A DNA stretch of 64,000 nucleotides from positions 62,001 through 126,000 of the forward strand of contig JACKJU010000008.1 in assembly GCA_020637805.1 (NCBI GenBank), read 5' to 3'. Position 1 is the stretch's first letter; each line of letters starts with the position of its first letter. Both the position numbers and the translations under genes were made by a program. Source of the stretch: Nitratireductor sp. GTDB taxonomy: Bacteria > Pseudomonadota > Alphaproteobacteria > Rhizobiales > Rhizobiaceae. The notes beneath the pieces are model-generated. The model worked only from the letters and a program-made list of their open reading frames with translations. It ran no database searches and was not told the DNA's origin. Below, in pieces: positions 36,171 to 45,278 of the stretch.

Positions 36171-37175
36171 CTAGAAATCGAAGTTGATCATCTTTTTCAT
36201 GACCAGAATGCCCATGCACATCCATGTTCCGGCGCAAACCAACACGATGTTGCCCTTCATGGTGTTGAACAGGATCATGATGTAGTCCGGCGTGGTCAGG
36301 TAGACGAGTGTCGCGACGGCAAATGGAAGGCTGCCGATGATGCCGGCTGATGCCTTGGCCTCCGCCGACATTGCGCGGATCTTTGCCTGCATCTTCTTGC
36401 GGTCGCGCAGCACGCCCGACAGGTTGCTGAGCGCCTCTGAAAGGTTGCCGCCCGCCTGCTGCTGGATCGAGATCACGATGCCGAAGAAGTTTGCCTCGGG
36501 AACAGGAATGTTCTTGTAGAGGCGGCCTACTGCCTCGGTAAGTGGAACGCCCATGTGCTGGGTCTCGATAACGCGAGCGAATTCGGTGCGCACGGGTTCC
36601 TTCGATTCACGGGCAATGATGGCAAGGCAGTCGTTGAGCGGAAGGCCCGCCTTGACGCCGCGCACGATCACGTCGACGGCGTTCGGGAATTCCTCGAGAA
36701 ACTGCTTGAATCGCTTCTTGCGGATGTAGCCCAGTATCCAGCGTGGAAGCCCCAGGAATCCCACAATGAGGGCTGCACCGGCAACGTAGAGGTTGGCACC
36801 GGAAAGCATTGCGATGAATGCCGTCGCGAGGCCGCACAGGCCGCTCAGGATCCAGAATTGCTTGACGGTGATCTTCAGTCCGGCCTGCCTGATCAGCTGC
36901 TTGAGATTCGGCTTTTCCTTGCCGTGCTTTTCCTTTTGCTTTTCTTCCAGCTCCTTCAGTGAGTCCTGGACGCTCTTGCGGCGCTTGGCAGCATCGGCAA
37001 CGCGCGATTCGGCCCTGGCAACCTTGTTCTGTTCCCTGTTGTTGATCGACTTGAGGCGCTTTTCCTGCTTCGCCTCCATCGCCACTCGGTCGAACATGAG
37101 CACGTAGGCAAGTCCGGCCACCCCTAGGGTGACCAGAGCGACGAACGCGATGACGGTGATGTCAATTCCGAACAT
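36171..37175 (-). CDS. tadB: TadB-type inner-membrane platform protein
   Basis: First platform protein of the Tad system, 334 residues, T2SSF domain in about residues 160-290. An N-terminal helix (about residues 5-27) is followed by a highly charged Lys/Glu/Arg region (about 35-95) that is probably cytoplasmic coiled coil. FLEEFPNAVDVIVRGVKAGLP is the family signature. It starts three bases after the cpaF stop and precedes tadC by 12 bases. Confidence 0.93.
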   Translation of the reverse strand: MFGIDITVIAFVALVTLGVAGLAYVLMFDRVAMEAKQEKRLKSINNREQNKVARAESRVADAAKRRKSVQDSLKELEEKQKEKHGKEKPNLKQLIRQAGLKITVKQFWILSGLCGLATAFIAMLSGANLYVAGAALIVGFLGLPRWILGYIRKKRFKQFLEEFPNAVDVIVRGVKAGLPLNDCLAIIARESKEPVRTEFARVIETQHMGVPLTEAVGRLYKNIPVPEANFFGIVISIQQQAGGNLSEALSNLSGVLRDRKKMQAKIRAMSAEAKASAGIIGSLPFAVATLVYLTTPDYIMILFNTMKGNIVLVCAGTWMCMGILVMKKMINFDF

Positions 37176-37178
37176 GGA

Positions 37179-38669
37179 TCAGATTTGCCCTTCCCGGGTT
37201 TCCGCTGCTGCGTCGAGCGCAGCGGCAAGCCGATTCTCTTCGTTGTAGTACCTGGCACGATCCCAGAAATGCGGACGCCCGATACCGGTGGCAATGTGCT
37301 TGCCGACGATCTTGCCGTTGGCGTCTTCGCCATCCATCTTGTAGACGAAGAGGTCCTGGGTGGTGATGACATCTCCCTCCAGGCCGATCACTTCGGTGAT
37401 GTGGGTGATGCGGCGCGAACCGTCGCGCAGGCGGGCCGCCTGCACAATGACGTCGACCGAGCCCACGATGATCTCGCGCACGGTCTTCGCCGGGAGTGTC
37501 CAGCCGCCCATTGCGATCATGGATTCCATACGGTTCAGGCATTCGCGCGGCGTGTTGGCGTGGATTGTGCCCATCGAGCCGTCATGGCCGGTGTTCATTG
37601 CCTGCAGCAAGTCGAAGACTTCGGGGCCGCGCACCTCGCCGACGATGATGCGCTCGGGACGCATGCGCAGGCAGTTCTTGACCAGGTCGGTCATCGTGAT
37701 CTGGCCTTCGCCCTCGAGGTTGGGCGGACGGGTTTCAAGGCGCACGACATGGGGCTGCTGCAGCTGCAGTTCGGCGGAGTCTTCGCAGGTGATGATGCGT
37801 TCGTCCTTGTCGATATAGTTGGTCAGGCAGTTGAGGAGCGTGGTCTTGCCCGAACCGGTACCGCCGGAAATGATGACGTTGCAGCGCACCCTGCCAATGA
37901 TCTTCAGGATCTCCGCGCCTTCCGGCGTGATCGAGCCGAACTTCACGAGCTGATCGAGGGTCAGCTTGTCCTTCTTGAATTTACGAATAGTCAGTGCAGG
38001 GCCGTCGATCGACAGCGGCGGTGCGATAACGTTGACGCGCGATCCGTCGGGAAGACGCGCATCGCATATCGGGCTTGATTCATCGACGCGGCGGCCAACC
38101 TGGCTGACGATGCGCTGGCATATGTTCATGAGCTGCGAGTTGTCTCGGAAACGGATACCGGCCGGGACAGTCTTGCCGGCAACCTCGATATAGGTGTGCC
38201 GCGCACCGTTGATCATGATGTCGGCAATGTCGTCGCGCGCCAGCAAAGGCTCAAGCGGGCCATAGCCCAGAACATCGTTGCAGATGTCTTCGAGCAGGTC
38301 TTCCTGCTCGGATATCGACATGGCAAGGTTCTTGATCGAGATGATATCGTTGACGATATCGCGGATTTCCTCGCGCGCCGCTTCCGGGTCCATGCGGGCA
38401 AGCTGGCCAAGGTCAATGGTGTCGATAAGTGCCGTGAAAACACTCGACTTCGTGTCGTAGTATTCCTCGGTTTTCTCCTTGACCGACGCAGCAGGAGGCG
38501 GAGCGAGCGGCGGAGCCTGCTCGACCTTGACTCGCTTTACCGGCTCGGGTGCCGGCCTGGCCATTTCAGGAGATGCCGGCGCCGCCGGTACGGGTGCAGC
38601 GGGTTTGGGCGCAACGGGTTCCGGCGAGAAACTTCCGTGACCTGAATTTCCGCCTCGTTTTCCGAACAT
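37179..38669 (-). CDS. cpaF: CpaF/TadA pilus assembly and retraction ATPase
   Basis: Cytoplasmic hexameric secretion ATPase of the VirB11/GspE type, 496 residues, powering Flp pilus extension and probably retraction. Walker A is GGTGSGKTT, with CEDSAELQL as the Asp box and GEVRGPE near Walker B. An N-terminal low-complexity Pro/Ala region (about residues 10-50) precedes the conserved core. ATG 38669 has a TGAGGT site seven bases upstream; the frame also allows a TTG at 38681. It is preceded by cpaE and followed closely by tadB. Confidence 0.96.
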   Translation of the reverse strand: MFGKRGGNSGHGSFSPEPVAPKPAAPVPAAPASPEMARPAPEPVKRVKVEQAPPLAPPPAASVKEKTEEYYDTKSSVFTALIDTIDLGQLARMDPEAAREEIRDIVNDIISIKNLAMSISEQEDLLEDICNDVLGYGPLEPLLARDDIADIMINGARHTYIEVAGKTVPAGIRFRDNSQLMNICQRIVSQVGRRVDESSPICDARLPDGSRVNVIAPPLSIDGPALTIRKFKKDKLTLDQLVKFGSITPEGAEILKIIGRVRCNVIISGGTGSGKTTLLNCLTNYIDKDERIITCEDSAELQLQQPHVVRLETRPPNLEGEGQITMTDLVKNCLRMRPERIIVGEVRGPEVFDLLQAMNTGHDGSMGTIHANTPRECLNRMESMIAMGGWTLPAKTVREIIVGSVDVIVQAARLRDGSRRITHITEVIGLEGDVITTQDLFVYKMDGEDANGKIVGKHIATGIGRPHFWDRARYYNEENRLAAALDAAAETREGQI

Positions 38670-38736
38670 GTCAAACCTCAATACCTATGCATTTCGCGTC
38701 CGTTGATCCCGGACGCCGAATCCTGGCGGGTGGCGT

Positions 38737-40029
38737 CTACTTGCCGCGCCTCAAGAGAGACATCAGGCCCCGCGCACCCTTTTTCTCGACCTTCAGTTCG
38801 GCCTTGCCAGTGAGAACCTGGGCAAGGAAATCGAAGTGGCCTGCGATTGCGCTCCTGGAGTCCGTCTCGGCAATCATCTGGCCGTTGTTTGCCGCGGAGC
38901 CGAACAGTTCCGGATCGAAGGGAATGACCGCGGCTGCTTCAAGTTCGAGCGGCCTGCAAAAGTCGGCGATCGAAATCTCGGGACGCTTGCTGATACCCGC
39001 CTTGTTGATGATGAGTTTCGGAGGGGAATCGTTTGGACGCAGTTCCGCCAGCGCATCGATCATGTTCTTGGTATTGCGCAGACTGGCCAGTTCCGGTTCT
39101 GCGGTGATGACCACATCATCGGCCGCTGCCAGGGTCTGTCGCGTCCACGATGTCCACATGTGGGGAATATCGAGCACCACATGCGGAGAAGAGCGCTGGG
39201 CGGTTTCGATGATCGGATAGAACGCCTCCTGCTGGAAGTCGTAGGTCCGTTCCAGCGTCGAGGGCGCTGCGAGAAGATTTAGATGCTCTGCGCATTTGGC
39301 GAGCAGGCGGTCGAGCAGGATGTCGTCGACGCGTTCGCTCGAGAAGACCGCCTCTGCGATGCCCTGAGGGGGATCCTGGTCGAGGTTGATGTTGGCGGTT
39401 CCGAAAGCCAGGTCCATGTCGGCAATCAGCGTATCGACCTTGTAGCGCGTCGAGATTGCCCAGGCGACATTGTGGCAGATTGTCGAAGATCCGCAGCCAC
39501 CCTTGGCACCTACGAATGCGACGACCCTGCCAATCGGTCCGTTCTCCGGATTGACGAAGATGTCTGACACCGTGTTCATGATGTCGGCCATGGCAATCGG
39601 GGCCACCAGGTAGTCGGACACACCGTTGGAAATGAGTTCGCGATAGATCAGGATATCGTTGTGATGGCCGATGACGACGACCTTGGTGTCGGGATCGCAG
39701 ACTTCGGCAAGACGGCCGAGTTCCTCCATCAAAGCCGGGTTCGTCTTGTGGCTTTCGACCATGATGAGGTTCGGCGTCGGCGCGGTCTGATAGAATTCCA
39801 CGGCAGCAGGAATTCCTCCCATGTTGACCTTGACATGGGTCCTCGCCATCCGGCGGTCACGCCCGGTCATCTCCAGGGTCTGCGCGATGATATCCGTCTC
39901 GCAGAAACACTGCATGGAGATGCGGGGGATCGGCCTTATATCCGTCAGATCGCCTCTCTCGACCGGCGCTTCCGAATTCGATTCGAATTCTTGCGCCGAG
40001 ACGTAGTCTGCTTGCACCTGATTAGACAT
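38737..40029 (-). CDS. cpaE: CpaE/TadZ pilus localisation ATPase
   Basis: MinD/ParA-like protein, 430 residues, which places the Tad machine at the pole in known systems. The N-terminal half resembles a response-regulator receiver fold (about residues 55-180). The ATPase half starts with a deviant Walker A GAKGGCGSST near residue 185. SFASDMDLAFG-type segments (IADMDLAFGTANINL) follow. Lysine at the usual signature site should be checked. It sits between cpaD and cpaF in the conserved order. Confidence 0.93.
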   Translation of the reverse strand: MSNQVQADYVSAQEFESNSEAPVERGDLTDIRPIPRISMQCFCETDIIAQTLEMTGRDRRMARTHVKVNMGGIPAAVEFYQTAPTPNLIMVESHKTNPALMEELGRLAEVCDPDTKVVVIGHHNDILIYRELISNGVSDYLVAPIAMADIMNTVSDIFVNPENGPIGRVVAFVGAKGGCGSSTICHNVAWAISTRYKVDTLIADMDLAFGTANINLDQDPPQGIAEAVFSSERVDDILLDRLLAKCAEHLNLLAAPSTLERTYDFQQEAFYPIIETAQRSSPHVVLDIPHMWTSWTRQTLAAADDVVITAEPELASLRNTKNMIDALAELRPNDSPPKLIINKAGISKRPEISIADFCRPLELEAAAVIPFDPELFGSAANNGQMIAETDSRSAIAGHFDFLAQVLTGKAELKVEKKGARGLMSLLRRGK

Positions 40030-40077
40030 TTTCTCTTTTCCGATCTCGAAACTACTCTGCTTGAATTACTGTCGCGG

Positions 40078-40782
40078 CTAAATCGCGCCGTTGCCGTTGT
40101 CGTGGTAATCCTGGATCACCGTGGTACGGCGGGTCGGATCGATTCCCGTTTCGCCGCGAGGTCCAAGGAGGTCGGCGGGGTTGGCGATCTGCTGGGCAAG
40201 ATTGTTCTGCGTGGCGCAGCCGAAGTTCCGGTAGCTGCGGTTGTCGCGGGTATCGGTCAGGTCCTCGCCCCAGTCGCCGCACTTGCTGTCTACGCTGGCG
40301 GTAAGGTCGGTGTAGACGACGCGCAGCGTGGCGGCTTCGCCATAGCCTGCGGCATCATAGGTAACTATCCTGATCGCGGAGGCCGGGATGTTGATTTCGC
40401 GCAGTTCGGCTGCTGCCTGTTTGGCGAGCGAGCGGGCCGAGGCTGCATTGCGGGAACCGGCAGGCACCATGATCGCGATGCTTCCGGAGCCGGACCTCTT
40501 GAAACCCAGGCCGGCATGACGGATGACGTCGCGGTCTCGCAACGATAGCGATTTTGCCTGAGCGGGGATAACGATGTCCTGCGATATCTGGTTTTCCGAA
40601 ACGACGATCGGGTGGCGGGTGCGGTAGTCGTCCGGCACCGAGCCGACAACGACGTGATCACGGCTGTAGCTTGCACAGCCTGAAAGTAGCGCTGAAGCCA
40701 TGACTGCCAGTATCAGGCCGGAACCCGTGCGGCGGCTTGACGGTCTGCCGGATTGGCCGGTTCTCAATTTCCTGTCGAACAT
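40078..40782 (-). CDS. cpaD: CpaD pilus-associated lipoprotein
   Basis: Outer-membrane lipoprotein of the Tad system, 234 residues, thought to support the CpaC secretin. Lipobox LSGC gives lipidation at Cys36 after a Lys/Arg-rich N-terminus. Later segments such as RHPIVVSENQISQDIVIP are typical of CpaD. ATG 40782 has GGAG seven bases upstream; the longer frame to 40848 runs into cpaC and is not used. The gene is 25 bases after cpaC. Confidence 0.93.
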   Translation of the reverse strand: MFDRKLRTGQSGRPSSRRTGSGLILAVMASALLSGCASYSRDHVVVGSVPDDYRTRHPIVVSENQISQDIVIPAQAKSLSLRDRDVIRHAGLGFKRSGSGSIAIMVPAGSRNAASARSLAKQAAAELREINIPASAIRIVTYDAAGYGEAATLRVVYTDLTASVDSKCGDWGEDLTDTRDNRSYRNFGCATQNNLAQQIANPADLLGPRGETGIDPTRRTTVIQDYHDNGNGAI

Positions 40783-40807
40783 CTGATTGCTCCGTACAAA
40801 CCTTGGG

Positions 40808-42364
40808 TTACTCGAATATGAAGCCGGGATTGCCGTGATAACGGCCATTGGGAAGCTTTCCTTCGGCGGTGCCGTAGATGCGGTTCACGCGGCCGAGAAA
40901 GAAACCTGCGCCATCACCGGCGGGATTGAAATTGTCGTCCGGCCGGGCCAGCGCCTGGCGGGCAACGGGACGCACCAGATAGGGCGTGACGATCACGACC
41001 AGCTCGCTTTCCAGCCGCTGATAATCCTTCGACCTGAACAGCGTGCCCAAAACCGGAAGCTTGGAAAGGCCGGGGAAGCCGGAAACAACCTGGCGGACAT
41101 CATCCTTGAGCAGGCCTGCGATGACCATCGATCCTCCCGAAGGCAGCTCGACCGTTGTCGCCGCCTCGCGCTTGCGAAGGCCGAGGCTCGATCCGGCCGG
41201 AACGAGGCCGCGGCCGATGGTGTGGCTACCCTCGAAAGTCGGTTCCGAAACCTCGGTTTCGATCCGCATGCTGATGCGGCCAGGCGAGAGAACCACGGGG
41301 CGGAAGTTCAGCATGATCCCGTATTCTTCCTGGCGGAAGGAGTAGGTGGCAGCTTCGCCGTCATCACTCTTGCCATCGGGAATGTTGTAGGTGCCGCCCA
41401 CCTTGAAGGAGGCTGATTCGCCAGAGATTGCGGTCAGGGAAGGCTCGGCCAGGGTGCGCATTACGCCTGCCTGGTTCAATGCCCTGAGCATGCCGTCGAC
41501 CGAGGCATTGGTCGTGCTGCCGCTTACCCTGGCGCCGGAGTTCGAGATTGCCTTGCCCAGACCCAACGGGTTGTCGGTTATGATCCGTGTTGCCAGCCCA
41601 CCGATGCTGTCGAAGCTGCCCGTCATGTCGATGCCGAGCTGCTTGACAATCGTGCGCTGGATTTCGGCAACGGTCACCTTGAGCGTAACCTGATCCTCGC
41701 CGTCGATCTGCAGGAGGTTGACGATCTGGCTCTGGCGGTCGTCGGTACCGAAGAAGCTGATGACCGTGCTGCCGGAACCGCTACCTGACGAGGAGGTGGA
41801 AGGCTTGGTGGTAGCTTCGCCGCCCTTGACGAAAATCTGTGCGAGCTGGACCGCACGCGCTGAATCCTGGGGCGTCGGGACCGTACCGGTAAGGACGATG
41901 TTGTCGTTGACGATTTCGACGGTAACGTCGGAGCCGCGAATATATTTCTCGATATGACGTTCCAGCCCCGCGACATCGCGTTCGATGTGCAATTCGAGCG
42001 AGAGAAGCTGATTGCCGTTCCTGTCGAAGATGAAGAGGTTGGTTTCGCCGACTTCCTTGGCGAAGATGTAGATGCGGCGCGAAGTACGCGTAATCGCATC
42101 GGCAACTTCCGGGTTTGCCACCAGAATGTCGTGGGCATCGCCTGGAAGATCGATGACCATAGACTTGTTCAGACCGACCTGGATGCGTTTTGTCGTCCCG
42201 ATCGAGTTTGCGCCGATCTTGATGTAGTTCCCGCTCGAGGCGGCTTTCGCCGGTGCCACGCCAAATCCGGAAAGCGGCATGGGAGGCACTGCCAGAACGC
42301 CTGCAAGCGCCAGCGACGCGGCGGCGGATACCAGTTTTGTGCGCATCGAATTACCCTTGAACAT
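40808..42364 (-). CDS. cpaC: CpaC/RcpA outer-membrane secretin
   Basis: Secretin that forms the outer-membrane pore for the Flp pilus, 518 residues. A signal peptide (about residues 1-43) is followed by an N-terminal pilus-formation domain (about 45-130, NPEVADAITRTS). A BON-like region comes next (NDNIVLTGTVPTPQDSARA) and then the secretin domain (about 240-490) with PLSVIP-like strands and VTPYLVRP at its end. ATG 42364 has AGGGGATT upstream; ATG 42346 is an alternative. A stand-alone homologue of its N-domain is encoded at 44675. Confidence 0.95.
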   Translation of the reverse strand: MFKGNSMRTKLVSAAASLALAGVLAVPPMPLSGFGVAPAKAASSGNYIKIGANSIGTTKRIQVGLNKSMVIDLPGDAHDILVANPEVADAITRTSRRIYIFAKEVGETNLFIFDRNGNQLLSLELHIERDVAGLERHIEKYIRGSDVTVEIVNDNIVLTGTVPTPQDSARAVQLAQIFVKGGEATTKPSTSSSGSGSGSTVISFFGTDDRQSQIVNLLQIDGEDQVTLKVTVAEIQRTIVKQLGIDMTGSFDSIGGLATRIITDNPLGLGKAISNSGARVSGSTTNASVDGMLRALNQAGVMRTLAEPSLTAISGESASFKVGGTYNIPDGKSDDGEAATYSFRQEEYGIMLNFRPVVLSPGRISMRIETEVSEPTFEGSHTIGRGLVPAGSSLGLRKREAATTVELPSGGSMVIAGLLKDDVRQVVSGFPGLSKLPVLGTLFRSKDYQRLESELVVIVTPYLVRPVARQALARPDDNFNPAGDGAGFFLGRVNRIYGTAEGKLPNGRYHGNPGFIFE

Positions 42365-42382
42365 TTTCAAAATCCCCTGCGC

Positions 42383-43222
42383 TTACTGCTGCTCGGGCGT
42401 TTCAGTCGCCCTGAAAGCTGCGTTGGCCGGTGCGGAGGTTTCCTTGACGGCCCCGTACCGAATTACCCTGACCGTGCCGCGGCTGCCGCCGACAAGGCCG
42501 TCAGGATGCGAGATGGCATCCTCACCGCTGTCTGCAATTGACCTGAGTGACAGGGAAAGCCGGTCGGCGGTCTGCTGGGCGATTGCCAGTATCTCCACCT
42601 GATCCGGTGTGAGCTGCAGCGTGGCGGTCTCACCGACGACGACCGGTGTGCCATCCTTCTCCTCGACCGACTGGTCGATTGCGAGCACGCGGACGTTTTC
42701 CAGAACGACATCTGCCTCATAGCCTGTTTCACCCTCACCGGCGCGGCGGCGGGTCATGATCACATCGACGCGGTCGTTTGGCAGAACGAAGCCGCCGGCA
42801 CTGGTGGCCGTCGAGATCGAGGTTGCAACGGCCCTCTGTCCCTTGGGAAGGATTGCCGACATGTAGCCCTGGTCAGACTTGATCAGCTTGGCCCCGCTGA
42901 CCGGTTCGCCCTGGTAGATGGGCGAGCGTGCAAGCGACCCGGTCAGATCGGCCATGGCGTCAGGTTTGTTCGACTTGGTTATGAAGTTGCGGCCAAGCGC
43001 ATCCTTTGGCCAGTTCTGCCAGGTCAGCATGTTGTCCTTGATGGTCGTGCCCATGCCGATGTCATCGACGGCAACCAGAACCTGCTCGTACTGGATCTTC
43101 GGCGCTTCCTGCTGGACAACAACCTCCTGCGGCTTCTGATTGAACATCTTCATCGCCAGAAGGCCCGCACCACCTGCCGCCAGAAGGGCTGCTCCAAGTA
43201 CTGCCAGACGTGCTGCTTTCAT
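42383..43222 (-). CDS. cpaB: CpaB/RcpC pilus assembly protein
   Basis: Inner-membrane anchored periplasmic protein, 279 residues, with an N-terminal helix (about residues 7-24) and a SAF-like domain (about 50-110, VLVAVDDIGMGTTIKDNML). RAVATSISTATSAGGFVLPNDRVDVIMTRR is the conserved RcpC core. It begins the long operon cpaB-C-D-E-F-tadB-tadC and its promoter region holds two GGTTAAC-type motifs. In known systems it supports the secretin and pilus stability. Confidence 0.94.
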   Translation of the reverse strand: MKAARLAVLGAALLAAGGAGLLAMKMFNQKPQEVVVQQEAPKIQYEQVLVAVDDIGMGTTIKDNMLTWQNWPKDALGRNFITKSNKPDAMADLTGSLARSPIYQGEPVSGAKLIKSDQGYMSAILPKGQRAVATSISTATSAGGFVLPNDRVDVIMTRRRAGEGETGYEADVVLENVRVLAIDQSVEEKDGTPVVVGETATLQLTPDQVEILAIAQQTADRLSLSLRSIADSGEDAISHPDGLVGGSRGTVRVIRYGAVKETSAPANAAFRATETPEQQ

Positions 43223-43294
43223 AACTCATTCCTCAAGCCGGAAATGGCTTCGCAATTTCTCACTACGGCGATCATCGCGGGGAATGGTGTAATT

Positions 43295-43328
43295 ATGGTT
43301 AACGAAGCGCTGACAATGAGGGTTAACC
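43295..43328. promoter_or_regulatory. Paired GGTTAAC motifs upstream of cpaB
   Basis: ATGGTTAAC (43295-43303) and GGTTAACC (43321-43328) lie 75-106 bases upstream of cpaB. ATGGTTAA is the reverse of the CtrA half-site TTAACCAT. This is a candidate activator site, unproven. Confidence 0.4.
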
Positions 43329-43365
43329 GATGCTGAATGCGTGTCCCGCGAGACCGTGAATCAAA

Positions 43366-43391
43366 AAGGGCCGGCTTTCAGCCCGGCCCTT
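43366..43391 (-). terminator. Terminator of cpaA
   Basis: Perfect 9-bp stem AAGGGCCGG / CCGGCCCTT with an 8-nt loop. On the minus strand it is followed by TTTTTGA. It separates cpaA from the cpaB operon. Confidence 0.8.
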
Positions 43392-43426
43392 GCATTGCAT
43401 AGTGTGGCGAACAGGCCTTGCCTGTC

Positions 43427-43945
43427 CTACAACCGGTGTGCCAGTTCAAAGACATGTTCCATCCATACGGTGTTCGGGTAGACCAGTATCGCTGCAAACC
43501 CCAGTGCGATCCCGTATGGAATGCCCTCGTCGGCACGATAGAGGCGCGCAACCCAGCCGATGCGCTGAACGCGATCCGGAAGCGGAGTGGCTCGTATCTT
43601 GATTATGAGGATCGTCAGCACACCGCCGATGACCGCTGACAAGGTGAAATAGGACAAGGCGTTTTCCCAGCCGAGCCAAAGGCCCGCACATGCCGCAAGC
43701 TTGGCGTCGCCGCCACCTATCACACCTGCGGCAAACAGCGCGAAGCCGCCAAACAGCACCAGTGCGAACATCGCCCAGTGCCAGGCGAAGTCGGTAAGGT
43801 TCATGCCGATCAGCCAGGCAAACAGCACAAAGACAGCCATCAGAACCAGGGATATGCGGTTGGAGATCGTCATCGAGACGAGATCGGATGCCGCCGCATA
43901 GGCCATCAGGAAAGGAAAGAACAGTATCAGCGCCGTTTCGAACAT
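43427..43945 (-). CDS. cpaA: CpaA/TadV prepilin peptidase
   Basis: Inner-membrane aspartyl peptidase that removes the leader from Flp pilin and TadE-like pseudopilins. Length is 172 residues with about six helices and no N-methylation domain, as in TadV. The two catalytic aspartates are visible: Asp21 in AAASDLVSM and Asp80 in GGGDAKLAA. It has its own terminator, and a GGTTAAC motif (44008-44014) lies about 65 bases ahead of its start. Confidence 0.94.
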   Translation of the reverse strand: MFETALILFFPFLMAYAAASDLVSMTISNRISLVLMAVFVLFAWLIGMNLTDFAWHWAMFALVLFGGFALFAAGVIGGGDAKLAACAGLWLGWENALSYFTLSAVIGGVLTILIIKIRATPLPDRVQRIGWVARLYRADEGIPYGIALGFAAILVYPNTVWMEHVFELAHRL

Positions 43946-44007
43946 GCCGTTTCACCCGTTATCCGGTTCGATCGGGAACAATGCTACCAAATGAGGCGTC
44001 AAGGACT

Positions 44008-44014
44008 GGTTAAC
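44008..44014. promoter_or_regulatory. GGTTAAC motif upstream of cpaA
   Basis: The heptamer GGTTAAC found also before cpaB and tadD. It is a candidate CtrA-type half-site in the 210-base region between flp and cpaA. Confidence 0.3.
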
Positions 44015-44103
44015 AATAAACCGTTTGTCCGGGCAGCAAGGGCGAAACCAGGGAAAGATGTACGACGTTTGAATGCAAGGGCATGCGCGGAACCAAACGA
44101 AAA

Positions 44104-44129
44104 AGGCCGCCGGCTTTCGCCGGCGGCCT
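44104..44129 (-). terminator. Terminator of the flp pilin gene
   Basis: Perfect 10-bp stem AGGCCGCCGG / CCGGCGGCCT with a 6-nt loop, 26 bases after the pilin stop. On the minus strand it runs into TTTTCGTTTGG. Confidence 0.8.
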
Positions 44130-44155
44130 CTCGATTGGAAGGTCGAAACCTACGA

Positions 44156-44317
44156 TTACGTAAGGTTGCCACCGATGGTGTTCAGCGTGGTGCTGAGGTT
44201 GTTGCCGATGGTGGAAGCACCAGCGATGATGGCAACAGAGATGAGGGCGGCGATCAGGCCGTATTCGATTGCGGTTGCGCCGGATTCGTTTTTAACGAAA
44301 CGTGCTACGAGTTTCAT
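44156..44317 (-). CDS. flp: Flp/Fap pilin (type IVb)
   Basis: Major Tad pilin, 53 residues. The processing site for the prepilin peptidase is KNESGATAIEYG, with cleavage expected between Gly13 and Ala14. The conserved Glu18-Tyr19 pair is followed by one hydrophobic helix (about residues 20-38) and a short polar C-terminus. ATG 44317 has an AAGGAG site eight bases upstream. The gene is monocistronic, ending at its own terminator, which allows the high expression a pilin needs. A GGTTAAT motif lies at about 44413. Confidence 0.95.
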   Translation of the reverse strand: MKLVARFVKNESGATAIEYGLIAALISVAIIAGASTIGNNLSTTLNTIGGNLT

Positions 44318-44674
44318 GGTTATGCTCCTTAGATCCACGTGTTTCTACACTCTTGGCGATCAGGTTGTTCCCGATCTGACAATCGCAATTTACAAAGGAC
44401 GTGTTGAGAACAGGTTAATCTCGATAGCTAACAAAACATGAAGCCCCTTCGAGCCTCATCTTGGTAAACACAGTATTTCCACAGGCCACCCAAGACCCTC
44501 TTTCCGTCATGCAGGAGACAGCAGAAAGCATCCGGATTGGTGCAGCATTATAATGTACCTACACAAAAAGGGCCGTTTTCAACGCCAGCTGGCAGATAAA
44601 ATCCGTCATTAGGCATTCCTTTACCAAAACCGGAGAAGATGGCCAAAATCTCCCTGAGCTGAAGGCCATCTCCA
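44318..44674. other. Intergenic control region between flp and the divergent tad accessory genes
   Basis: These 357 bases hold no convincing gene. They should contain the flp promoter (minus) and that of the gene at 44675 (plus). A perfect TATAAT stands at 44549-44554 on the plus strand, with no good -35 at the right distance. GGTTAAT is at 44413-44419. The stretch is AT-richer than its surroundings. Confidence 0.5.
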
Positions 44675-45145
44675 ATGCTGAGAAAACTCGCCGTATTTGC
44701 GTTCCTGCTTTCCGCCGGAAGTGCCGCCTTTCCCGCCATGGCCAGCAATGACGAATTCGACACCAGCGAGCCCGTGATTGTCACCGTGGATCGCGCCAAG
44801 GTGTTCCGCATCTCGCGGCCTGCAGCGACCGTCATCATTGGCAACCCGGCAATTGCCGATGCAACGATCGAGGATGAAGTTACCCTTGTTCTGACCGGCC
44901 GCGCGTTTGGTGTGACCAACATGATCGTCCTGGACCAGAACGGCGATCCGGTGGTCGACGAAACGATCGTTGTACGTGGACACGAGACCAACACTGTACG
45001 TATCTACCGCCGCTCCGAGCGCGAAACCGTTGCATGCGCACCAGTGTGCGAACCGACACTGACCATCGGCGACAACCCGGAGGCGTTCAACTTCGCCAAG
45101 GACCAGATCATGTCGCGCAACTCGCTGTCCGAGTCCAAGCAATAG
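44675..45145 (+). CDS. Stand-alone secretin N-terminal-domain protein, tad accessory
   Basis: Exported protein of 156 residues with a signal peptide (residues about 1-23, ending FPAMA). Residues 35-105 match the pilus-formation N-terminal domain found at the start of CpaC: compare NPAIADATIEDE here with NPEVADAITRTS in CpaC, and MIVLDQNGDPV with LFIFDRNGNQL. The secretin pore domain is absent, so it cannot form a channel. A tail with two Cys (CAPVC) follows. It may cap, chaperone or extend the CpaC ring in the periplasm. It opens the divergent accessory group. Confidence 0.85.
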   Translation: MLRKLAVFAFLLSAGSAAFPAMASNDEFDTSEPVIVTVDRAKVFRISRPAATVIIGNPAIADATIEDEVTLVLTGRAFGVTNMIVLDQNGDPVVDETIVVRGHETNTVRIYRRSERETVACAPVCEPTLTIGDNPEAFNFAKDQIMSRNSLSESKQ

Positions 45146-45278
45146 GGCCGGCCGGCACACGGTGTGGTTAAGAAAGTCCCAAGAGGATTCACTGCATCCT
45201 ACCGTCCGTGTGAAACGGAATCTAAACCTCCCTCTGGTATTCATCCCTCAAGAACGATCGCGCGAGGGTGTTCCTAAG

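Noticed and set aside
39963..39990. Repeated GAATTC/TTCGAATTC palindromes near the start of cpaE
   Set aside because: They fall inside coding sequence for an acidic Ser/Asn/Glu stretch and need no other explanation.
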